A DNA stretch of 64,000 nucleotides from Moraxella ovis (lineage in GTDB: Bacteria > Pseudomonadota > Gammaproteobacteria > Pseudomonadales > Moraxellaceae): assembly GCF_900453105.1 (NCBI RefSeq), contig NZ_UGPW01000001.1, positions 1,984,001 to 2,048,000 of the forward strand, written 5' to 3'. The position numbers and the translations under genes are program-made. Numbering within the stretch: the stretch's first letter is position 1; each line of letters opens with the position of its first letter. Shown here piece by piece: positions 57,506 to 64,000 of the stretch. The notes below the pieces were generated by a model. That model saw only the letters and a list, made by a program, of their open reading frames with translations. It made no database searches and was not told the DNA's origin.

Positions 57506-60457
57506 CTACATCTTCCAATTCATGCGCGTCTCATCCACCGTCTGGCCTGATAGATAAGCCTTAAGGTCGATCGCATCCAAGCTATCAAGCGCATCGATGA
57601 GCGCGCGGTAACTGGGTCGCATGCTGACAAAATGGCTGGCATTTACCGCGTGAATGTCAGCACGGCAATTCGTCTCAAAAATCTCCGCCATCTGGCGCAA
57701 TCTTGGCACACCCGTATAGCGCGATGCGCCCACCATGCGGTGCGCCAATTGCGCAAGTGCGCTGCGATTTCGCTCCGCCCATGCGCGTTCTAGTTCTTGT
57801 TTTTCGTTCTCGGCATTCTCGATGATCATTGTCAGTAGTTTTTCTGCCAAGTCCGATTTATTCGCCGCGCGATTCAAGGCGTCTTGCCAATCAATATCAG
57901 CCAGCACACCTTGAGATTCGGGTGGAATGACGGTGCTGTCTTTGATTGACTCATTAATATTGATGGTAGCTTGCATAGTCTCGGCTTCTTGGGTCAGAAC
58001 TTGGGCAGCGGGCATCTCTTCATCACCATGATGCAGCCAACGCTCTAACGTCTGAACGAGTTGCATGTGCCCGATCGGCTTACCTACATAATCATTCAGA
58101 CCCGATGCGACCAATCGATCCTTCTCATCAGACAGTCCGTGTGCAGTCAACGCGATAATCGGCACAGGCGTCGCTAGATGAGCCTGCTCAATCTTGCGAA
58201 TCTGAATGCTCGCCTCAAGCCCTGACATTCTAGGCATCTGCACATCCATAAAAATCAGGTCAATCGGCGCACTCGTGCCTGTGACGGTTTTGGTCATGAT
58301 CTCGATGGCATCAAATCCACTACCCGCTGTCACAACCTCAACGCCAAGCTCACCCAAGAGTGCCTCAAGCACCAGCAGATTCGGCAGATGATCATCAACC
58401 GCCAACACGCGCGCGCCCGTGAATCTTTGTTGTCTGGTCGGCTTGTCGGTTTTATGATTTGACAATAAATCATAAAGCTGTCGTTTATCCATCGGCTCAT
58501 ACAGCGCGCTGGCATGATAACGCTCTAATAGTGAGCCATCCACACCCACCTGATAGCCATATGCCGCCAATCGTCCTTGATAGCGCAGGCGAATCTGCCT
58601 TAGGATCGCACCGATATCATCTTGAGCCGCATCCTGACCGAAGTTATCGACAATTACCCAATCAAAATCATGCTCGCCATCCAGCTGCTCAAGCAAATCC
58701 GCCAAACCGATAGCCTCGGTAATCTGTGCGCCTGTGCCGGCCAGACTTGCCTTTAACACCTGCAAAGCAGGTGCATGGTTAATCCACACTAAGATATTGG
58801 CTCGAATGGCAGGCGGTAATATCGCAACATCCGAATTATGCGCTTGACCTATCGGCATTTCAAACCAAAAGGTCGCCCCCATCTGAGCGATGTTTTCGCT
58901 GTTATTATCAAAAAAGCCAATCTCGCCACCCATCATCACCGTCAGCTGCTTAGAGATCACAAGCCCAAGCCCCGTACCCCCATAGCGACGCGTTACCGAC
59001 AGATCGCCTTGGCTAAAGCTCTTAAATAGCTGAGCCTTATCCGCCTCGCTCACGCCTTTGCCCGTATCCTCCACCGCGATGTGTAGATAGTCGTCACGTC
59101 TGTCCGATAGGCTAACGCGTACCACCACCCCACCCGTGTCGGTGAATTTGATCGCATTGCCCACCAGATTCGTCAGTATCTGCTTAACACGCAGGCTGTC
59201 GCCCACCACATTGGTCGGCACATCGTTATAGAAAAGTACCGCCAGACGCAGATGCTTTTCAAGTCCGGCGGGTGACAGCATGTCCACCACATCATAGATT
59301 GTCGCATACAGATCAAACTCATGGCGATCAAGCACCAATTTACCCGCCTCAATCTTTGAAAAATCAAGCACGTCATTCACCAAGGCAAGCAGGTGCGCGG
59401 ATGATTTTTTAATGGTTTGGACGTATAGGTTTTGTTCGCTGGTCAGACCTTCTTTTCTGGCGAGCAGATTAATAAAGCCATCAATGCTGTTTAATGGGGT
59501 GCGCAGCTCGTGACTGATGTTCGCCAAGAAAGCCGATTTGGCTTGGCTGGTTGAGACGGCGGCATCGCGCGCGTTACGGATGGAGATGTTTTGCATTTCC
59601 ATCTCGTCAAAGGCTTGTTGTAGGTCGCGCTCGGTCTCTTCGGCGTGATTTTTTAGCTCATTAAAGCTGCCTTCAAGCCTTCTAATCGCCCTCAAAAAAT
59701 CCCGCTGCAGCAGTGAAAATTCACCATCGGCACGCACCGTCACAGGCGTCGATAGATTATCCGCATCCAAGCGTTGCAGATACAATCGCATCTCATAAAT
59801 GGGCGCGATCCAGCGCTTAGAATAAATATTTAAAATCAGCAATAACAATAAAATCGTGATCAGTCCCGTGATCGATAACGCCAGCGCCACATGATAATAA
59901 GTAATGGTCAAAGGCTCGTTGTCCATCTCGACCATGAGCCAATAACGCTCGCCGTTCACCGTCAAAGGATTGCCATATGCCGTGCCATAGCCAGTATCTA
60001 AGCGCAGTACGTGCGGCGCATTCACATCAAAATCACCCCAAGGCGCGCTTGCCTGAACCCCTATCGCATGCAAAACTGATCCGTCATTTTTGATGATGGC
60101 GAGGCGCTGTACACGTTGAGTGCGCATCGAATTGACACCCTCTAGCACACCGCTAAGCGCGCCTGCATCTTGGTGATTTTGGATGCCGTAGGTCAGCACT
60201 TTATTGGCAAGCTCAGAATCAAACAGTGCCAGCTGAGACTCTGCATCCTGACCAATTTGGCTTAATAATGGCTCGGCAGCAGTCTCATAGCGAAGCAGTG
60301 CCGCCTGCGCAAGTACGTCCTGCTCAGAAAGTACGGCACGGCGCACCTCGCTAAACACCAAATAACCACCCACCAGGGCAAGCACCACAATCGGCAAAAA
60401 CACCAATAAAATCAGCTGCCCGTACGCGCTTTTTAAGCCAAAACGAAATCTATTCAT
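57506..60457 (-). CDS. barA: BarA/GacS-type hybrid sensor histidine kinase
   Basis: 983 residues. A transmembrane segment near 15-35, a periplasmic sensor, and a second segment near 190-210 are followed by HAMP, the phosphoacceptor H box (FLANISHELRTPLNS), the ATPase domain (DTGKGVSEADK, GGTGLGLVIS), a receiver (LIFMDVQMPRMSG) and a C-terminal Hpt (LAHRMVGASRYTG). It phosphorylates the UvrY/GacA regulator, which controls small RNAs of the Csr/Rsm system. It is next to rlmD, as in many gammaproteobacteria. Confidence 0.9.
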   Translation of the reverse strand: MNRFRFGLKSAYGQLILLVFLPIVVLALVGGYLVFSEVRRAVLSEQDVLAQAALLRYETAAEPLLSQIGQDAESQLALFDSELANKVLTYGIQNHQDAGALSGVLEGVNSMRTQRVQRLAIIKNDGSVLHAIGVQASAPWGDFDVNAPHVLRLDTGYGTAYGNPLTVNGERYWLMVEMDNEPLTITYYHVALALSITGLITILLLLLILNIYSKRWIAPIYEMRLYLQRLDADNLSTPVTVRADGEFSLLQRDFLRAIRRLEGSFNELKNHAEETERDLQQAFDEMEMQNISIRNARDAAVSTSQAKSAFLANISHELRTPLNSIDGFINLLARKEGLTSEQNLYVQTIKKSSAHLLALVNDVLDFSKIEAGKLVLDRHEFDLYATIYDVVDMLSPAGLEKHLRLAVLFYNDVPTNVVGDSLRVKQILTNLVGNAIKFTDTGGVVVRVSLSDRRDDYLHIAVEDTGKGVSEADKAQLFKSFSQGDLSVTRRYGGTGLGLVISKQLTVMMGGEIGFFDNNSENIAQMGATFWFEMPIGQAHNSDVAILPPAIRANILVWINHAPALQVLKASLAGTGAQITEAIGLADLLEQLDGEHDFDWVIVDNFGQDAAQDDIGAILRQIRLRYQGRLAAYGYQVGVDGSLLERYHASALYEPMDKRQLYDLLSNHKTDKPTRQQRFTGARVLAVDDHLPNLLVLEALLGELGVEVVTAGSGFDAIEIMTKTVTGTSAPIDLIFMDVQMPRMSGLEASIQIRKIEQAHLATPVPIIALTAHGLSDEKDRLVASGLNDYVGKPIGHMQLVQTLERWLHHGDEEMPAAQVLTQEAETMQATININESIKDSTVIPPESQGVLADIDWQDALNRAANKSDLAEKLLTMIIENAENEKQELERAWAERNRSALAQLAHRMVGASRYTGVPRLRQMAEIFETNCRADIHAVNASHFVSMRPSYRALIDALDSLDAIDLKAYLSGQTVDETRMNWKM

Positions 60458-60511
60458 GATCATCCATCATCAAAATCTCACATCATCAGTAGTTTAGCAT
60501 GTTTTGTGCCA

Positions 60512-61918
60512 TCATGACTTTTCAAATCTTACAATGCTCTCTACATGCGACGTATGGCAGAACATGTCCATCACGCCTGCATGGGTCAGGCGATAACCCT
60601 GAGCGGTGATCAGCGCTGTATCACGCGCAAGCGTGGCAGGATCGCATGAGACATATACGATGCGCTTGGCGTTAAATTTGCCAAGATATGCCATGACCTC
60701 TAGCGCGCCTGCACGTGGTGGATCAATGAGCAGCGCATCCACATCCTGCACCCATGGCTCATCTGAGAAATCTTGAGTTAAATCTTGAGCGTAGAACTTA
60801 GCATGATGAATGCCATTGGCAGCAGCATTCATCTCAGCGCGCTTGGCCATCTGAGTGCTACCTTCCACGCCAATGACTTGACCAGATTGACCCGCCATAC
60901 GCGCCAACGGCAAGCTAAAATTACCCAATCCACAGAACAGATCAAGCGCGCGCTCGCCTTCTTGTAGGTCAAGCAGCTCGCACGCAAACTTAATCATCTG
61001 GCGATTCACCGACAGATTCACCTGCGTAAAATCGAGCGGCGAACACTCCATGATAAGATCAAAATCAGGCAAATGATAATACAGACCACCGACAGGCGGA
61101 ACGGTCTGAGTATTCGGCAGATCCTTAGCATCAATACGGTGCACACTATCAGCACCCTTAGGCTGTAGGTACAGCCGCCATCCAACCGATCGACAAAATT
61201 CAACGAGCGCCGCCTGATCAGCACGGTTCATCGGCTTGATGTGGCGGACAATCATGGCGACTTGGGAATGCTCATCACCCACAGCAAATTCTAGATGCGT
61301 AATGTCCGTCTTGGCGGTTAGCTGTTTTAAGATGTCTTTTAAAGCCTGCAAATACTCATTGATACGCACATCCAGAATGGGACAATCAGCCACATCTGTC
61401 AAAAAATTACTCGAACGCGCTCGAAATCCCACGATCAGCTCATTACCACGAGGCAAATATCGCACACCTAGACGAGCCTTGGAACGATAGGCTGCACGAT
61501 CACCAATCACAGGCAGCAGCCACACATCAGGAATGACTTTGGCGTGATGCATCAGATGGTTGGCTAGTACCGACTGCTTATGAGCAATCTGAGCATCTGC
61601 CTGTAAGTGCTGCAGGCTACATCCGCCACAGACTCCATAATGCTGACAAAAAGACATTTGTCTGTCCTGACTTTTTGTCATAATGCTAACAGCATCCGCC
61701 TCATCAAATGACTTCTTAGAATGCGTAATCTTTGCCATCACTGTCTCATCAGGCAGCGCAAAATTCACAAAGATTTTTTTACCTTGTTTGTCGCCGTGCA
61801 TCTCACCATAGACTGCCACGCCTCGCCCTTCATGGGTTAGCCCATTGATGGTCAAGGTGATTGGTGATGCGGTGTTGGACGATGAGGGTCTGCGCCTTTG
61901 TCGTTGTTGTCTTGCCAT
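60512..61918 (-). CDS. rlmD: 23S rRNA (uracil(1939)-C(5))-methyltransferase
   Basis: 468 residues. It has an N-terminal TRAM domain (ITLTINGLTHEGRGVAVY), the [4Fe-4S] cysteines (CQHYGVCGGCSLQHL), the SAM motif (ALDLFCGLGNFSLPLA), and the catalytic Cys in VYVSCDPATLARD. Methylates U1939 of 23S rRNA with SAM. Standard length. Confidence 0.94.
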   Translation of the reverse strand: MARQQRQRRRPSSSNTASPITLTINGLTHEGRGVAVYGEMHGDKQGKKIFVNFALPDETVMAKITHSKKSFDEADAVSIMTKSQDRQMSFCQHYGVCGGCSLQHLQADAQIAHKQSVLANHLMHHAKVIPDVWLLPVIGDRAAYRSKARLGVRYLPRGNELIVGFRARSSNFLTDVADCPILDVRINEYLQALKDILKQLTAKTDITHLEFAVGDEHSQVAMIVRHIKPMNRADQAALVEFCRSVGWRLYLQPKGADSVHRIDAKDLPNTQTVPPVGGLYYHLPDFDLIMECSPLDFTQVNLSVNRQMIKFACELLDLQEGERALDLFCGLGNFSLPLARMAGQSGQVIGVEGSTQMAKRAEMNAAANGIHHAKFYAQDLTQDFSDEPWVQDVDALLIDPPRAGALEVMAYLGKFNAKRIVYVSCDPATLARDTALITAQGYRLTHAGVMDMFCHTSHVESIVRFEKS

Positions 61919-62059
61919 GATGAGTGAATGCCTGCTTGATCGGTGGGTGGGTTGTGTATTATATCATGTTTTTAAAGGCGTTCTTTTACGCTGCTTACAA
62001 AGCTTATCAGATGACCCAAGCTATGATAAAATGACTTTCGTATTTTTAAGATAATCATC

Positions 62060-62797
62060 ATGTCTGAATTACTGCTGTCTTTTATCAACTTTCTCACCTC
62101 AACCATGACTGGTATCACAGGGCTTGGTGGTGGCATGATTTTGGCGGGGGTCATGCCGATGTTCCTACCAACCGTTGCCATCATTCCGGTGCATGGCGCA
62201 ACTCAGTTTGCCAGCAATGCCAGTCGCGCGTGGTTTGGGCGCAGACACGTGGACATGACATACATCAAGCCCTATCTGATCGGTACGTTGATTGGCGCAG
62301 TGGTATTTGGGATTCTAGTGCGCTTCATCAAGCTTCTTGACCTGATTCCGCTGTTGATTGGCTTTTATATTTTGCTTACCCAATGGTCGCATAAATTTAA
62401 TGAGCTATTAAAGAGTTTTGAGAACTTTGGCATGATTGGGTTTTTGCAGACAGGTATCGGTCTTTTTGTTGGTGCGCCGGGTCCCATGCACATGCCACTA
62501 CTCATCAAAAAATACAACAACAACCACGTCGTCGTCTCAACCGCCTCTGCCATGATATCCATCGTGCACTTGATTAAGCTCATCATGTATGTGTCGATGG
62601 GCTTTGTGTTTGTGGATTATTGGCAGGTAATCGTGATGATGATCATCGGCGCCATCATCGGCTCATGGGTAGGTACCAAGCTGCGCCACCGCATGCCCAT
62701 GCCATGGCTCAAGCGCATCCTGCCTTGGCTACTAACCATCATCGCGATTAAAATCATCGCTGACAATGCCATAAAGTTAAATTTTGCATGGGGCTGA
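62060..62797 (+). CDS. TSUP (TauE/SafE) family sulfite/sulfonate permease
   Basis: 245 residues, 7-8 membrane segments. GITGLGGGMILAGVM near the N-terminus and GLFVGAPGPMHMPLL in the second half are the repeated TSUP motifs. The family exports or imports sulfite, sulfonates or other organosulfur anions; the substrate is not known here. It is divergent from rlmD. Confidence 0.85.
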   Translation: MSELLLSFINFLTSTMTGITGLGGGMILAGVMPMFLPTVAIIPVHGATQFASNASRAWFGRRHVDMTYIKPYLIGTLIGAVVFGILVRFIKLLDLIPLLIGFYILLTQWSHKFNELLKSFENFGMIGFLQTGIGLFVGAPGPMHMPLLIKKYNNNHVVVSTASAMISIVHLIKLIMYVSMGFVFVDYWQVIVMMIIGAIIGSWVGTKLRHRMPMPWLKRILPWLLTIIAIKIIADNAIKLNFAWG

Positions 62798-62856
62798 CGT
62801 AAATAAGCCCCAAACCCCACATCATTTCCTAAATTTTTTAGCTTTTATGATAAAAA

Positions 62857-63375
62857 TTAGTAGGGAAATTTTGGTAAAAATAACTTACCACAAAGCATTG
62901 ATGAGATTCCGCCAATCATGGTAAATAGTATCATGACAGGGTATTGTTTGATAGAATTGTCATAAAGTCTGCTTGATATATAATGAGCGGGCAATCCATT
63001 TGCCAAATCATTGATAATCAAAAATAAAATGGCAAGCATCAAAAATACCACGCAGCACAAAAATCCTTTTAAAAATAGACCAATATAATCCTTTTTTTGT
63101 TTAATGTAAATTTGACTTTTAGCAATCCAAACACCCATCATCAAAGCAGGAATAATGGCGACAACAAAAGCAATGATAAAAAATGCCACGATGAGGGCAA
63201 ACCCATAATTATTCATGCTTTGCTGATTTAATAAGACAATTATCAACAAACCCAAGAAAGACAGCAAAAATCCAATCATAGGGACAACAAAAGCGTAAGC
63301 CAAAATCACTTTTACTTTTGGATAAATAAACCCGGGTTGTTTACCAGAAGCTAGGATTTCTTGTTTGGTTGTCAT
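62857..63375 (-). CDS. Small inner-membrane protein of unknown function
   Basis: 172 residues from ATG at 63375 (MTTKQEILASGKQPGFIYP) behind AGAGTAATT. Four or so hydrophobic segments; no named family recognised. It stands alone between convergent and terminator-bounded genes. Confidence 0.6.
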   Translation of the reverse strand: MTTKQEILASGKQPGFIYPKVKVILAYAFVVPMIGFLLSFLGLLIIVLLNQQSMNNYGFALIVAFFIIAFVVAIIPALMMGVWIAKSQIYIKQKKDYIGLFLKGFLCCVVFLMLAILFLIINDLANGLPAHYISSRLYDNSIKQYPVMILFTMIGGISSMLCGKLFLPKFPY

Positions 63376-63502
63376 TTTAATTACTCTTTTATTCTTGGAG
63401 CTGGCATATATAAACGCTAAATCCCACTTCATTTCCTTAAAGTTTTTAGCTTTTGTGATGGCGCACCGTAGTTAAATCTAAACTCAGATTTTTTAATCCA
63501 AT

Positions 63503-63536
63503 AAAAAGACACCCAATCATCATTGGGTGTCTTTTT
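63503..63536. terminator. Rho-independent terminator
   Basis: AAAAAGACACCCA, loop, TGGGTGTCTTTTT, placed directly after the stop of the exonuclease gene on the minus strand. Confidence 0.85.
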
Positions 63537-63537
63537 A

Positions 63538-64000
63538 TTATTGCCAAGCATCTAAGAATCGCTCGTGGCGCAGTGTGTCATCAGGATTTTTGATTTTTGA
63601 GACGAACTCATGCGTCTGCTCAATCATCATCTCGCAGCCATCAAGGTCTGCCTTACCAGTCAAAATCAACCATCTAAGGTAAATAAGCCAAGTATTAAGC
63701 ACGTCCGATTCACAATACGTGGTCAGCTTCTGCCAGTCGCCACTTTGCACCATCGGCACAACTTGAGAACCATCAATCTCACCTTTGCCTGCAAAGCCGC
63801 ACAGAGCAGCGATGGTATCGAGCTTTTGCTTGCTGTAGCCATTATACAGCGACATTTTATCCATCAAATCAACATGCATCTCACCATAGCGATACAGATA
63901 ATCTGGCTTGTTCGCTGAATTAAACAAAGCAGGTGCGCTGATCTTATGATGCAGTGCGCGGTATAGCAGTACAGGGACGTCAAACCCTGAGCCATTCCAA
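63538..64000 (-). CDS. Predicted 3'-5' exonuclease (PolB-like), partial
   Basis: The frame is open to the window edge and includes NGSGFDVPVLLYRALHH, the Exo II motif (N...FD.P), followed by HVDLMDKM and the Exo III-like CESDVLNTWLIYLRW. This matches the 'predicted 3'-5' exonuclease related to the exonuclease domain of PolB' family. The N-terminus lies beyond the window. Confidence 0.8.
   Translation of the reverse strand, partial: WNGSGFDVPVLLYRALHHKISAPALFNSANKPDYLYRYGEMHVDLMDKMSLYNGYSKQKLDTIAALCGFAGKGEIDGSQVVPMVQSGDWQKLTTYCESDVLNTWLIYLRWLILTGKADLDGCEMMIEQTHEFVSKIKNPDDTLRHERFLDAWQ

Noticed and set aside
57506..60457. BarA-like kinase as part of the toxin/CDI system
   Set aside because: It is in the core part next to rlmD and has the normal Gac/Bar domain order; no link to the islands is visible.

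Overview
The window looks like a chromosomal segment of a Moraxellaceae-type gammaproteobacterium (Moraxella is the best guess, Psychrobacter or Acinetobacter relatives are possible). The signs are a two-partner-secretion/CDI locus of the Moraxella type, an Acinetobacter-style ben/cat regulon with a BenM/CatM-type regulator, IS1016-type elements and moderate GC. No rRNA and no intact tRNA gene is present, so the species call is an inference.

Layout. (1) 1-12389, plus strand: a contact-dependent-inhibition (CDI) exoprotein fragment and a graveyard of orphan toxin/immunity cassettes. Cassettes left of an IS1595/IS1016-type element (4971-5689) are anchored on VENN pretoxin fragments. Those to the right are anchored on the tail of a Hint (intein-like) pretoxin domain. 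(2) 12386-14919, minus strand: the TpsB/FhaC-type outer-membrane transporter and a frameshifted barstar-like immunity gene. (3) 15011-21045, minus strand: a decayed cluster of large tyrosine recombinases with small partners. (4) 21153-43482: a 22-kb island bounded by two 46-bp copies of the 3' half of a tRNA-Gly(GCC) gene. It carries an Xre repressor, an excisionase-like gene and a truncated integrase at its left end. Its cargo is one unidirectional 15-gene operon for hippurate/benzoate to beta-ketoadipate-derived acetyl-CoA and succinyl-CoA (catBCA, MBL lipoprotein, benABC, hippurate hydrolase, MFS, benDE, catIJFD), then a benK-type transporter, a BenM/CatM-type LysR regulator and decayed Fic/Xre genes. 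(5) 43982-64000: ordinary core genes (PepSY, APC permease, TauD, Usp, PfkB kinase, NfuA, NadM-Nudix, GltS, PurL, BarA/GacS, RlmD, TSUP and others).

The most unusual signal is a perfect 12-bp palindrome, TGTACCGGTACA. It occurs five times (12359, 14999, 22560, 38121, 41810) and only in the accessory half. Two copies sit exactly where a gene is cut (a polymorphic toxin and the island integrase). One lies inside an IS3 transposase remnant, one in the last codons of the LysR gene, and one abuts the stop codon of the largest tyrosine recombinase. It behaves like a junction or attachment sequence of an undescribed module-shuffling process, possibly driven by the adjacent recombinase cluster.

Many accessory genes are broken by one-base indels, often in A/T runs, or by single stop codons. 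The pathway gene catI is broken by an extra 7-bp repeat unit. The large core genes are intact, which favours real decay or slippage over random sequencing error, although the latter cannot be excluded from sequence alone.
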